Of a DNA stretch of 64,000 nucleotides, positions 13,044 through 24,700 are shown in pieces. A program made the translations under genes and the position numbers. Numbering within the stretch: the stretch's first letter is position 1; each line of letters opens with the position of its first letter. The notes beneath the pieces were generated by a model, which was not told the DNA's origin, did not search any database, and saw only the letters and a list, made by a program, of their open reading frames with translations. Origin of the DNA: Epiperipatus broadwayi (taxonomy: Eukaryota > Onychophora > Udeonychophora > Euonychophora > Peripatidae); assembly GCA_028023455.1 (NCBI GenBank), contig JAQFVV010006310.1, positions 558,001 through 622,000 of the forward strand. Reading direction: 5' to 3'.

Positions 13044-13075
13044 TTAAACCCTTTCCTAATTGAGGGTTTGAATGT
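13044..13075 (-). promoter_or_regulatory. Candidate polypurine tract
   Basis: Read on the minus strand, the bases immediately before the 3' LTR are AATTAGGAAAGGGTTTAA, a purine-rich tract in the position expected for priming plus-strand DNA synthesis. Confidence 0.5.
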
Positions 13076-13689
13076 ATCATTCCCATTAATTTTATTTTTT
13101 GCTAGTTGGATTTGTCACAACAATAAGGTAGACATAATCATGGTGTTTGTCATTAGTTATAACTTGTTTTGACATTTTCAAAAACTAAGTTCTTTAAGAA
13201 TTTATTTTTCATCATTTTTTTATTTATTTTTTTTATTAAAATTAACTTTGATACTCATTTTCTTTATTCGCAATCCTTGATCTTTATTAATTAGGTGAAG
13301 CTGTCAAATCCGTCAGATTGCATATCTAGTTTTTATCTGGTGGTTGTTTATTTTTCTGCCCTCCAATTAACTTCAATGACTTAGCGTTATATGTTCCTTT
13401 TTCTATATTGTCTTTGGCTATCACAAAAGCATTGTTTGTCATATTGATGAATTATAGTATATGGGACTTTGTAAATCTGCTGAAATTTTTTATAAAGATG
13501 TTTCTCAGAATGACTCACAGGGTTAACTTTAACCATGACTCGATTACCCAACTGAAACATCTAATTGTTTTTGTTTTGTCTTTTTTTTAATTTCCCTGAT
13601 TTTATAATATTATCCCGAGCTCTTGTAGTATCATTTTTTATATTTATGTGCAGAATAGAAATGAGAACTTAGTTTTTAACAGGTATGGT

Positions 13690-14560
13690 ACTCTTTTTTT
13701 CTGAAATGGATACACGTGAGTTCAAACCCAGTCGATTCATTTACAGACCAATTAATAAAGTTGACTACTTGCTTAATTTGCTTAACCCCACCTTGGTCAT
13801 TAATATTTATGTATACTCTGAAAAGTCGTCTCAATTCTCACATGATCTGTTCACATGGATTGGACTGAGGGTTTCTTATTGAGGTTTAGTTGTGTTTTAT
13901 TTTCTGTTTCATTATCCATCTTTTCCCATTCATTCGATATGAACAGGGTCCCATGATCTGAAATGATTTAATCAGGTACTCCAATGGTATTAAAATGCTG
14001 CTGCTCTAAGACCCGAATTGTCTGTGTTTGTTTGTGATATTGGATATGTGGTGACTAATTTTGAAAGCAAGTCACGAACCACCAACAAGTTTCTCATTCT
14101 CTTAAATGGAGATAGTGGTCCATAGTAATCAATTGCTACTATAGAATTAGGTTGTTGAGAAATGATATGCTGCAATGGTCCCATACATGATTTGATTAAC
14201 GGTTTTGTCCTTAGACTTATTTCGCTATTATTTATCATGGGGAATATGCTGGTATATATTTTCGGCCAGTAAAACTAATTATTCAATAATTTCTTCATTT
14301 TGCCAGCTCTGTAGTGCCCATATAATTGATGAATATATTTAATTAAACGATCACATAATGCGACAGGAATTAAAATATATTTCTGTTCATTACCAGTTTT
14401 ATTTTTTATATACTGCAATACTCCATCTTTGATGCAGTATCTTTTCCTATCTTTCCACATTGGATTATCATCACTTGTAATCATATGCTGCTTTGTAATA
14501 TGTTTAATTATTTGGTCACAATCTGGATCTTCTTGCTGTCTTTCTTTTAACTGCCGGAGA
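13690..14560 (-). pseudogene. Gypsy integrase remnant
   Basis: Minus-strand translation shows an HxxYGH fragment of the N-terminal zinc-binding region (LIKYIHQLYGHYRAGK, near 14280-14350). The first catalytic Asp region is SIVAIDYYGPLSPFKR (near 14100-14150), followed by LLVVRDLLSKLV. A shifted frame near 13930-13990 gives IGVPD, a stop, then IISDHGTLFISNEW, which holds the second catalytic Asp. The expected Cys pair of the zinc finger is not visible and the region holds stops and frameshifts. It follows RNase H directly, as in Ty3/Gypsy pol. Confidence 0.75.
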
Positions 14561-14569
14561 TCAGTCTCT

Positions 14570-16060
14570 GCAGATTTGTCTATATCTGTTTTCAATAGTG
14601 CAATATATATATATATATTGGCAGTGCTTAGATGCTGCCGCAGAAGTGGAGCTGGGTAGCGGCTTAACATGTTTGTGACTATATTATCACTGTCTTTGCA
14701 ATATTGCACCATATAATTGAATTCTTGCAAAAATAGGCTCCACTTTATTAACCTGCTACTGGTCAAGTAACTGTGATTAAAAATTGTAAGCTCTTGTAGT
14801 CAGTTATCACAACTATCCTATCAATAATTTACAAAATTTTTGAATGGCCCAAACTATTGCTAAGGCTTCTTTTTCTGTCATTACATAATTCACTTCTGGA
14901 ACTTTCAATAACCAACTTAAGAAAAAAAGAACTTCAGGTTCGCCACTCTCTCGTTCCTGAAACAGATTAGCTCCCAATCTGGGTCTGCTACTGTCAGTTT
15001 GCACTTAAAAAGGCCTATTAAAATCTGGGTATAACATGACTTCTTGTAAAAACATTCTTTTTTATTGTCTGAAAACTATTGTCATGCCAGTCTGTCCATT
15101 CCCACACGGTATCGTTTTTTAATAATTGAACAAAGCCTCCATATTTTCACACACAAAAAAAATTTTAAACCTATTATAGAAGTTGCACAAACCTAAAAAT
15201 GATCAGATGTGCTTTTTATTCTTAGGTCTGGGAAAATCTTGAATTGCATGTATCTTATCGGGATGTAAGCGAATGCCTTCTCCAGTAATTATATGGCCTA
15301 GAAATGTTACTTCTGTGGTAGCTAGCATACTTTTTTTTAAAATTAATTCCTTTCTTTTGACATTCACTGAACAAAAGTTTTAAATGTGTTCATCTATGTT
15401 AGATAATGCCAATACTATGTCATCAACATACATAGCTATTCACTGTTTGATCTCGTTGGACAGCATTTAATCTAGACATTGGATTATCCCTGCCCACCAT
15501 TTTTTAGACCACATGGTATTCTATTGAAATGTCATGGATGACTATTGTATTTAAAAGTGATGTATTTCTGATCCAAGGGGTGTAACCTTATTTGCCAGTA
15601 ACTGGCGGTTAGAGCAAAAGTAGAAACACATTTTTATTTTTAAATTTAACTAGGAATTCATGAATGGGTGCAGGTGCATTATTATCGGGTATGGTTATGT
15701 TATTTAGCTGTCTTGCATCTAAACATAGCTAAATTGATCCATCCTTTTTCTTTACCATCACTATTGGGTTATTAAATGAGGATAATATTTACTCCCCACT
15801 CCATCATTTTCTCTGGCTGTTTTTCTACTTCCTCCTTTTATTGGTGAGGAATAGGGTATGAACAAGTTTGGTAAGGTTGGTTCTTAATGAGCCTTATTCT
15901 ATGCTCATATCCATGGATTATTCTTGGGATGTCAAAGATGTGTTCATACTTCACCAGTCGTTCTATCACATTTTTCTGGTCTATCACATTTTTCTCATCT
16001 AGCTTTAATTGTATTTTGGGCTCTAGTCTAACATTTTGCATGCAGTGGTGGATTTACACA
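14570..16060 (-). pseudogene. Gypsy reverse transcriptase and RNase H remnant
   Basis: Minus-strand pieces in order: HGYEHRIRLIKNQPYQTCSY followed by PIPHQ (RT N-terminal, about 15840-15915), VMVKKKDGSI (about 15750), a MYVDDIVLALSN block holding the YVDD active site (about 15400-15432), GEGIRLHPDKI-type sequence near 15270, VMTEKEALAIVWAIQKF (RNase H, about 14835-14885), and KWSLFLQEFNYMVQY leading to NMLSRYP (tether, about 14655-14740). These are signature Ty3/Gypsy motifs. Stops and frameshifts split them into at least four frames, so no functional enzyme is encoded although the YVDD codons survive. Confidence 0.8.
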
Positions 16061-16129
16061 TTTCTTGAGGCGAGACAGGCAATACTTCATCAAATACAAT
16101 TTGATTTAAATTATAATTTATAACGCATC

Positions 16130-16420
16130 CTATCTGTGCATGAAATCTGACCAGAGTATAATTTCAAATATTAAACCTTCAAGAATAAGCAGAATGTGAG
16201 TGTACTTTTTTTTTTCTATCCAAATATATGCCACCAAGATTTGTTTTGACGCTAACTTAGCTTTTTTATTATTGGCTAAAGTAACATATACTATTTTTAA
16301 TGGGAAGATATTAATACTAGAGTTCAAATGTATAATCTGCTCAAACATTTTGAGAAATTGCGGACACTACTTGCCTCCCTGAGTCGAGCCTTCTATCACT
16401 ATTTTTACTCACTGTTTTCC
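16130..16420 (-). pseudogene. Gypsy aspartic protease remnant with altered active site
   Basis: A minus frame ends in a LEGLIFEIILWSDFMHR segment, recognisable as the conserved ILGxDFL/M region of retroelement proteases (16130-16190). Upstream, near 16380-16405, the active-site position reads IVIEGSTQ where D-S/T-G would be expected, so the catalytic Asp appears to have been lost. It sits between the RT start and the gag-like region, the normal place for protease. Confidence 0.55.
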
Positions 16421-16964
16421 TATCAGTACCTAATAGCGTTTGTTTGACGTTATGAGGGAAGGCTGTTACAGAACGTAAATTCACCATTTGCCTTCTGAAA
16501 AAAAAAAAAAAACAATTCACCGTGTCATCATTTTTCTTGCGACACCTGGTGATGAATATGTTCCTGATAATCCTTGCTCCAATAACTAGCTAATAAAGCT
16601 TATTTATATTTGGCAAAAGTAATGGGTTTATAATATAAAGAATCCCACCAAACTTGAGACCTTCCTTGTAAATGGCTGCACACAATTGCAATCATGACCT
16701 CTCCAACTGGCTGATTTAAGGTGAAATACTGCTCCAAGCTATTTAAATGTTCCATAGGAGCTTCAGCTAGGTGGCCAGAAAATATCTATATTTTTAAAAC
16801 TGATTTATGATAGCCAGGTTATTTACAATGTGCATGTTTACATTTGTACTCAGCTGATCAGACATTTTTACTTCCATGGGCGTTTTTTTTTCCCATCTAA
16901 TACCTCAGCTTGCCTACTGTTATCTTTGCTAACACTTATTTTCTCTATTTTATTTTATTTTTTT

Positions 16965-17520
16965 TGTTAAATTATTAATTTCGATTTTCATACCCTCAAT
17001 TACTTTGCTATTTTCTATCTTATTTTCTGCTACTGCCTCTCGCACTAGACCTATATTTATCTCATTTTCTACTTTAGTTTTTTCTATTATTTGATAAGTC
17101 TCCTCAATTTGATTCTGTACTTGCATTTTATTTTCGGTTATCTCTTTCTTAATTATCCTTTTTCATTTTATCATAACCCATTCTGATTTACTTTTTTAAT
17201 TTTTCAAGCACTTCTGTTTGCTCTTCTAATTTCCTGTTTGTCACATAATACTGTTTTTTTTAGCTCTTCAGCTGTTTCTTTAATCTGTTTTTAAGCTTTT
17301 TGGCCATTTCTCTACATTGATTTTTAATCTCTTTGGCTATTCTTTTATTTTCTTCAACTGCTTTTTGTTGGTTTTTTAATTCTGCGACCGTTCTTTTATT
17401 TTCTTCAGCTGCTTTTTGTTTTTCAAGCATGCTGGTTATTAGTGCTATGGTGTCACCATTTTCTTGTTTGTTAGTGTCTTCCTTTTTCGTTTTTACTTTG
17501 CTGTTTTTTTCTGGGAACAT
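16965..17520 (-). pseudogene. Gag-like coiled-coil remnant of the Gypsy element
   Basis: The minus frame 17260-17520 starts MFPEKNSKVKTKKEDTNKQ and continues through TIALITSMLEKQK into repeated (A)EENKR and ELKNQQ/EIKNQ blocks, a Lys/Glu/Gln coiled coil. Similar charged repeats continue to about 16970 in other frames. Position at the 5' side of pol suggests the N-terminal part of gag. No zinc knuckle was found. Assignment to gag rests on location and composition only. Confidence 0.5.
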
Positions 17521-18094
17521 TTTTTACTTTATTATTCTCGGTTTTAATTTCCTGTTCCTCACTAGGAACACATTTTCTTATTCTGAATCTCCATTTTAGC
17601 TCTTCTTGTAATCATTTATGATTTTAAACAACTTTTTATAGGATATCTTTTTTTTTTAATACTGTATTTTATTCACAAGCAGTATGTTTATTAATCTTTA
17701 GTTTATAATTTAATTTAATCTCTTTACTATTTTATTCTTTTTTTAAATGTATAATTAAATACGATTGTTCACTCAATTTTTCCCACTACATTCCCCCTAA
17801 TATCATTTGCCTGCAGATTTCTGACCTTTATCATTGCCTACTCGCACTTATTTATATTTATTATGTACCTATATTTTTCTTTCTTTAACACAAAGTATAA
17901 TATTTTAATAAGACTAATCCCACTTATCTTTCTTTTGCATATAAATTTATTATTAGTTCTGCCTGTTTTCTCTAATTTCATAAATTTATTCACTTTAATT
18001 AATTATTATATTTCTTTATTTCTGTGAGCCGATTATTTATATTATGTGTTTTTTTTGTTTTTTTAAATTTGAACAAATGTTGAAGCTCTCACAT

Positions 18095-19689
18095 TGTAAT
18101 GGGATTCCCCATTTTGCAGAGTTCTAACATTTGAAGAAAAGTTTGTATTTGGATTTACGAGTTTGAGACAAAAGCTTTACCAGTTTCTTATTATCATATT
18201 TTTTTTACACTTATAATTTAAGCTACTAGTTCATAAATTATCATTAACTTTTTTACTTTACAGCATATTAGTCATACTGAGATTTAATAAAAATATTAAA
18301 ATGGCGATCACATTTTCAGACCGAGGTAACTCTCTGGCTGCGTGAAATGTGAAACATCTTGTAGGGATATTTATAATTGGTTTAAATCCTAGGGTGCTAT
18401 CTAGTTAACTAGACCAGACTCAAGAGACAATGTTAACAAACTGCAAGCCCTTGATCCATGTCTAACTATTAAAAAAGTATGAGATCGGCATCATAGAATA
18501 TTTAAATAAAATTGTTTATTTACTCATAATTAAATTAAGAGAGAGAGTGAGAAGTGTAAAACAACAATTTACAACACATTTATTAAATAACATAACATAA
18601 ATAATAAGGGATATTCAAAACATAAAACAAAATATGAATACTTCTGAGTGATATCTAAAGTTCTATTTAAGATAAATTTAAAAGTACAATACTGGTAAGA
18701 ATTCAAAAGTTCTATTAATAACATCAGTTACTATATTTACGTAGGTTTAAATACAGTCTGGTTTTTCATATGGGTTATCATCCCTGTCTTCTGATCCGGT
18801 CAGTGTCATGGTGGTAGGTGTATATTTTACTATCATGACGCTTCTTTTTTGCTCCGCATCCTATGGCATGGTCTGTTTCCATTGATTTGGTGTGGCGGGT
18901 TCAAACATCGACAAAAAGGCAAGTCAGAGTTATACTACTGCATCTGGCTATTGGCGCACAGGAGATGAGTGGAGAAAAAATGAATGAACCCTCAGCTTCG
19001 ATCTAACAACGCGTTTTTAAAACGACCGTAGAAAGATTGTTTCATCGCGTTGGACTTCGTTGTTTTAGCTGCTTGTAGATTTTTGTTCAGTACTGCTGGC
19101 TGACCTTGGTTAACTATCTGGTCAACTATTTTATTTATTTACTATTTTTTTGACTGTCTTCTATAAAATTCTCTGAGTAATCTTCTTGAACAATCTAAAT
19201 CACAACAATAATAGAGGATTTCAGTGTTTTATACACTGCTCTAGTTTTCACTCACGTTATCATTTTATTTGATCTTTATTTTTTAATTAGTACTTTTTTT
19301 TTATTCCTTTATTTTTCCATTTTAATTACACAAAAATTAGTCCTATATTGTTTATTTAATCATTCTGGAATCTTCATTTCCAGAACCTGATTAATCTTGT
19401 ACAAATTTGTTTCAGTTAATTATAAACCCTTAATTAAAAGTGCTATTAATCAAAAGTGCATTTGAAAGAATTATATAAAAATAGAATACAAAAAGAAAAG
19501 AAAGATAAGTTATAGTTAATATTTTAATTTATTTCCCAATATTTGTACTTTTTATTTTAATTTTTTTTCCCAACCAATTAAATCTTGAAAGATAATTTTA
19601 TTTTCCTATTTTATTAAAAAAAAAACACTAAATCATGTAACTCCTATATATACACACACACACAACGTGTATATATACACATCGTTACA
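18095..19689 (-). repeat. Gypsy 5' LTR (right in window)
   Basis: The second LTR copy, TGTAATGGGATTCCCC to CGTTACA. For the minus-strand element this is the 5' LTR. It contains a local (CA)n/TATATA expansion near its end (19640-19680) that is absent from the other LTR. The bases just inside it on the minus strand (ATGTGAGAGCTTCAACA) show no standard TGG primer-binding start. Confidence 0.85.
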
Positions 19690-19745
19690 TTATAAATAAT
19701 TTTTTTTCTTTTTGTGGATTTATTTTTTAGTTGTGTTTTTTTATT

Positions 19746-20215
19746 TAATTTATTATGGTATTGTGTTTGCTTTTGCCAAACAGTGACAGTCAAGTCCTAG
19801 CTACAATAAACAGACGCTCCCTTTATTTTATATTTCTTTTCTCTGCTTTATGGATTTAAATTTGTTGTGGATTTATTGCCAATAATTTCCATCAATTTAT
19901 TATGGAATTGTGCTATCTGTCATAGCTAATTCAATTTCTTCCTGAAAGCTTGCTTTTTAAATAATTATATTATTTTCATGTTTTCAAACATATTACATTT
20001 CTTTTTACAAAAAGAAAAGCATATCAATTAATTTATTAGACTGTATATGCAATGATCACCAAATATTGTAGCTTGCATTCTTGATTTTATTATTTTTTTG
20101 TTATATATAAATATTATTAGATTAAATAACAAGAAAGATTATTAAACTAAGTTTTTACTTTTTGTGGCTTTCTATCATGTCTGTAAATACAACCTAATAT
20201 ATGTTAGAATGCATA
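19746..20215. repeat. Dispersed repeat R1, copy 1
   Basis: This segment shares long stretches in the same order with 22966-23295: TTTATTATGG(T/A)ATTGTG, TTTGCTTTTGC, TACAATAAA, CTCTGCTTTATGGATTTAAA, TTGCATTCTTGAT, ATTATTAAACT and CTTTTTGTGGCTT. The family is unknown and no coding sequence was seen. Confidence 0.6.
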
Positions 20216-20680
20216 ACAATTTTTTGTGGTTTGCAAGTTCAAACAGCATTTATAATTATATAATTAGTATAATAATATTTTTTTTATATATATTTTGAAA
20301 TTAGCCAGATTTTTATACATTTTGTTTTATAATCTACAATAATTCAGCCATTTTTTTTTCTTAATTGGATCTTCTACTTTTTCCATATATGGATTAAATT
20401 CACACCCGATGATTGATACATAATGATTCATTTAAACTATCAATTATAAATGGGCATATTTTTATATGTACGATTACAATTATGAAGATAAATTGCACTT
20501 AGCTGGTCTCACTCTTTTACATATGCAATATATATAAATTGATAATTCTATTACTTTTTATTTAATGGTAATTTATTATAAAGAGACACATATGTGGGTA
20601 GGTTAAATTTGTATATTGTAAAGTTGGGGAATATAGTATTTAAAAATTGTAAAAAGGAGTATGTAATAGTTATTATTATA
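20216..20680. other. Non-coding DNA
   Basis: A/T-rich sequence with no recognised feature. Confidence 0.4.
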
Positions 20681-21050
20681 CAAGGCAAAAGTCTCCACAT
20701 GGTAGTGCTACCTGTGGATGCCAGAAGGCTTGTGCATAAAATCCCTATGTAATGCCTACTCATCTAATATCCCCAGACTAGTTTCTGGCTTGTGGCCTTC
20801 ATCAGTGAGGAGCTTTGGATCTGAGAGCACTGCACCTAGGTCTTAGGATCTAATGCAACCCTCCAGCAACCACCTTTATTGGATGAGTAGGCATTAGATA
20901 GGGATTTTATGCACATGCCTTCAGCCATCCATTGATTACTCTGGTTGGCACAGGGTGGCACTACTGTATGGAGAGTTTTGCCTTGTTTAAAAACAATTAT
21001 GTGCTAGTATAAGAGATGGTGATCATGTGATGCTTAATGGTTTAATAATT
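20681..21050 (-). mobile_element. Small hammerhead-bearing element, copy 1, with inverted arms
   Basis: Left arm (from 20681, AAGGCAAAAGTCTCCA, then AGGCTTGTGCATAAAATC, ending ATGCCTACTCATC) and right arm (about 20880-20985, ending GGAGAGTTTTGCC) are inverted copies of each other. The centre (20770-20875) carries a hammerhead ribozyme on the minus strand. The centre plus left arm, read on the minus strand, match 39074-39289 in the plus direction. The region after the right arm (AAGAGATGGTGA...) resembles 38872-38900. It has no protein-coding capacity, so it is a non-autonomous retroelement (retrozyme- or SINE-like) by inference. Confidence 0.65.
20761..20825 (-). ncRNA. Hammerhead ribozyme, type I, copy 1
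   Basis: On the minus strand: CTGATGA (complement of 20799-20805), stem II GGC-CACAA-GCC, then GAAAC (20781-20785) and a minimal stem III ending in GTC (complement 20776-20778), the predicted cleavage triplet. Stem I pairs TCCTCA with TGGGGA (one G-U), has a small internal loop, and continues ATCCAA with TTAGAT (one mismatch). Position 10.1/11.1 is A/A rather than G-C, which may weaken it. Stem II differs from copy 2 by a compensatory pair change. Confidence 0.65.
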
Positions 21051-22650
21051 ATTTAAGTTGTTTCTATACTTGATGAATATTAGAAAAATGAACTGGCCAG
21101 CTATTGACTGAAATCTTTTCTGAAATATATTTTTAAATTGTAATGTCACATTAGAATTATATGCTTAGTTGGAAAAATTGCTTGTGGAATCATTATCTAC
21201 ATACAAAGTAGATAATAAGATAATCATATAGTTTTAATTTTTTTTCATAATAAGAAAATTATGAAAATAAATCTAGTATATTTGAAGTCATGAAATACTA
21301 TAATTTTTTTACCAAATAAACTTGAAAATAATATATTTAACCAAAAAAAAAAAAAAAGATTGACAAAGAATATTTTCGATGTGCATCATCAGGAGAAATT
21401 AAATTAACATTTGTTGTGAAAGTTAGTTTAAAAAAGCCAAATGTTTACATTGATCACAATTATTGAAAATATTTGTTTTTTAATTATTGTGTGTGCTAAA
21501 TTAACATTGATCCTCATTCTGCTCAATCATTAAATATATCAATTTCAGATTTTTATGAAAGGTATTATTTTTGTGTTTTTTTTTTTTTTTTGGTTTTTGA
21601 TTATCCATTAACTTATTTTTGTCAGATTCACCAAAATCAAATACATACATGCAACTAGCACTAAATAAACAATCATCATTAATAAAGTTAAAGGTTCCAG
21701 TAAATTATTAAAATAGGACATTTACAAGCAAATTATTAGATTAATAATAAAATTGAATATAAATAGGCATCTTTGATGTATAATTTATTCTTTTGAATAG
21801 AAGAAAATTGTAAAGAAATCAAAGTGTTCGAATTTAAATCATTGTTTATATGTGGGGAAGGAAGGAAATTATTGTAATATAAGTATTATTAGATTATGTG
21901 GATATGGAGGTTGAAATATGTGCAATAGTCATATTTAAATATTATTTTATGCTTTAGTTATAATAAGCATTGTATTTAAATTTAGAAATCTCTTATCAAT
22001 TAACATTTACCAAAGTAAACTGATGTGGAATTACATATAGAGATGAAATGAAAAATAAGGGGTTATAATAAATGACTTAAAATTATTAGTCATTTTTTTA
22101 TTAATCTTATTTTATTTATATTTGATATGAATTTTCACCTTAAGATTTATTTCTAAGCATGTTCATCATGTGTTCACCAGTAGTGCCACTACATGTTGCA
22201 AACATCATTCTTTGAATCGGATGAACCGAATATAATATTTACAGAAATTGATATTTGGATTTTCACATGGTGATTTTTTGGTGGGTAAACAAAATCTTAT
22301 GTTAGTCTTATTTTAAATTGAAAAAAGAAGTTTCTATCTTGTAATAATTTTTTTATAAATTAAAGGGGTTTTTAAAACAAAAAATTAGAAAGTCTTATTG
22401 TTAATGTCTTTATGTATTTGTGTTAGTAATGTATAACTGATATTTAATTTCATGTCCGTATGAGTGTTTGATTAGAGATGAGAGATGATCAACAATGGAG
22501 AAGTTAATGTTGTAGAAATAGAAATTAATGGTTGCTATATAAATTTTAATTTTATTTGTTCATTACTTATATTTGTTTATCTAGTCTTTATTGTTAAGAA
22601 TTTATGATATCCTATTTAGTAGTAATATCATTTGCAAAACATACTAGTAA
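21051..22650. other. Non-coding DNA
   Basis: No gene or recognised repeat. There are long A and T runs near 21340 and 21575. Confidence 0.4.
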
Positions 22651-22965
22651 ATTTTTTTATTTCATTTATTTATCCATCCATCTATCTCACATGTGATTTC
22701 TTCTAGCAATGTGTCCAGCTCTGCTTCATTTTGGTCTCTTAATCTTTCAACAACAATGATAAGTGGTTGTTCTTTTATCTTTCTATTCTTGTTATCACTA
22801 ACATTTATTTCTCCATATTTTATTAAATTATTTTAAATCTATATTGCTCATCTATCCAAGTATTAGATCTATAAATAAGAACTGGTAAAACACATTTATT
22901 AAAAATCTTCCTTTTCAAATACTTAGGCATATATCTTTTTAAATTTAACTTCGATTTTTATTCAG

Positions 22966-23295
22966 TTTATTATGGAATTGTGTTTGCTTTTGCTGAACGA
23001 TGATAGTCAAGGCCTGGCTACAATAAATGGACATTTTATTTTGTATTTCTTATCTCTGCTTTATGGATTTAAACTTATGCATTCACATCTATTACGGATA
23101 TATTTTTGAATTTAATTTTTTTATGGATTTATTGTCATATTTTCTATCAATTTATTACAGAATGTTTGCATTCTTGATTTGATAATTTTTTGTTTTATTT
23201 ATATATATATTATATTATATAATAAAAAGGATTATTAAACTGAGTTAATACTTTTTGTGGCTTCTATGAAGTCTATAAATAGTCTAATATATAGA
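22966..23295. repeat. Dispersed repeat R1, copy 2, nested in the RTE
   Basis: A partner of 19746-20215 with the same ordered blocks (TTTATTATGGAATTGTG ... CTCTGCTTTATGGATTTAAA ... ACTTTTTGTGGCTTCTATG). It lies between RTE C-terminal and core RT sequence, so it probably inserted into the LINE. Confidence 0.6.
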
Positions 23296-23352
23296 GTGTT
23301 TTTGGTAAAAATCATTTAATATTAAATAAATTACTTTTACCAAAAGCACTCC
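23296..23352. repeat. Hairpin GAGTGTTTTTGGTAAAA / TTTTACCAAAAGCACTC
   Basis: A 17-bp inverted repeat (one mismatch) around a loop of about 23 bp. It looks like the ends of a very small MITE relic, or the palindromic end of repeat R1. Confidence 0.6.
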
Positions 23353-24239
23353 AAGTTTAATTTCTGGTTAATTTTATCCATTGTGTTTCCATCTGTATTA
23401 ATAATCTAATTAAGGTATTTGTAATTGTTAACTTCTCATTTATTATTATCTTCTATAGAAATCCATTGAAGATTGCTTTAATCTTTTTTAGCATTTATCT
23501 TTAGTCATACATTCTTATTTTCATCTGATAAGTCTTAAAACATACCATCTTCAAAATTTAGATATGACTTAAATAATCTTTTTTTTTTTTATTTCTTTAG
23601 ATTTTCATGTTAATCCACAAAATATTTATTTGTAAAACTAATATAAAAATTTTTGGAGATATGGTATGACCTAGTTACACACCGTTTTCAATGTAAATGC
23701 TAATATTACAGGTAGTCTAAACATTGCTGTTACATTTGGTACATGATTATACCTGGAATCTATATCTTAATAATCCATTGCTTTAACTACCATAAAGATA
23801 CTTATAGAATCAAATGCCTTTTTATAATCTGAAATTCCAACATATAATACCGACTCATATTCATGAGCTCTTTCTCTTACTTTTCTTAAAACTTAGATGT
23901 GATCCATTGCTAAAACAACTTTGAAATCCAACTTGTTCTCTTAAAGTTGGTTATGATCCAATGTTTGCTGGAGATCAGTTGTAATTATTTTGATAAATTT
24001 ATATAGAATTGATAAAAGACTGATATGTCTCTAATTTCTAATATATATTTTTATCATCTTTTTTACTTATCAATATTACTACTGCATTCTTCCATTCATA
24101 TGGTATGTCTTTGTCATTTAGACATTTGGTTATATAACTTCCCCAATTATATATTGTACCGGGTTCGATCCATTGTCGCTCATACTTACTCTGCCAATTG
24201 GTTTTGCTAGTTTTAACCTTATTTCTAATAAATTTATAA

Positions 24240-24700
24240 TCTTATTTAATTATAAATATTACATGAACGAACCGGCACGTTCAAGCAAAGTGGAAAATAT
24301 TGATAGCAGAGCTGTCAACAATACCCACGATCAGATCGAGCTATACAACGCATAACACGATCACATTTCCAGATCATGGCCCACCTCGGCTGCTAGATTC
24401 AAACTCCTACTATCCAAACACTTTATTTGTTTCGAAGTAAACCCTTGGTGCCAGCTAGTCTAAAACTAACATGTTCGGACAGTAGGACCATATTCCAGTG
24501 CTCGAAAAATCCCTTAACTAGCTCAGTCTATTTTTTAATTCAATAACAAAATATGGTTTCAATTAGTGGTGAAAAGAATTAACCGACAAATAAAGCTTAT
24601 AGTGTCTCATTTGAGGTAGCGCTCTTGGTGTTCGTGGTGCATTGTGTATTTACAGTCCGGTGGTTGAATTCTTTATCTATCTCAAAATTGCAGATCACTA
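24240..24700. repeat. Higher-complexity relic, possibly a distant Gypsy LTR fragment
   Basis: A local rise in G+C and sequence complexity. Several ordered fragments echo the Gypsy LTR at 11.7-11.9 kb: CGATCACATTTCCAGA, GGTGCCAGCTAGTC, and GTGCTCGA followed by AACTAGCT. The match is too weak to be certain. There is no coding signal. Confidence 0.25.

Larger units (their letters stand above)
11476..19689 (-). mobile_element. Ty3/Gypsy LTR retrotransposon, nearly complete but degenerate
   Basis: Two long direct repeats, 11476-13043 and 18095-19689, both start TGTAA and end TTACA. They flank about 5.05 kb that encodes, on the minus strand and in the right order, gag-like, protease, reverse transcriptase, RNase H and integrase remnants. 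A TTAT duplication (11472-11475 and 19690-19693) marks the target site. The protease-RT-RNase H-integrase order identifies Ty3/Gypsy. The two LTRs differ at many positions and by indels, and every open frame is broken, so the insertion is old and immobile. The LTRs, near 1.6 kb, are long for the group. No envelope-like frame was seen. Confidence 0.85.
22651..24160 (-). mobile_element. 5'-truncated RTE-type LINE with nested insertion
   Basis: Minus-strand translation in several frames gives RTE reverse-transcriptase motifs: YEWKNAVVILI (near 24080-24110), LREQVGFQS (near 23930, matching PREQAGFKSG in the RTE at 37.24 kb), and a C-terminal AGHIARRNH-like block near 22690-22720 (matching AGHIVRRDD at 38.17 kb). 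The endonuclease half is missing, as is usual for 5'-truncated LINEs. Repeat R1 copy 2 and a hairpin interrupt it between about 22960 and 23355. Many stops are present. Confidence 0.65.

Noticed and set aside
17333-17599. Plus-strand 88-residue frame resembling a membrane protein
   Set aside because: Hydrophobic residues arise from the antisense of the Lys/Glu-rich gag-like region on the minus strand.
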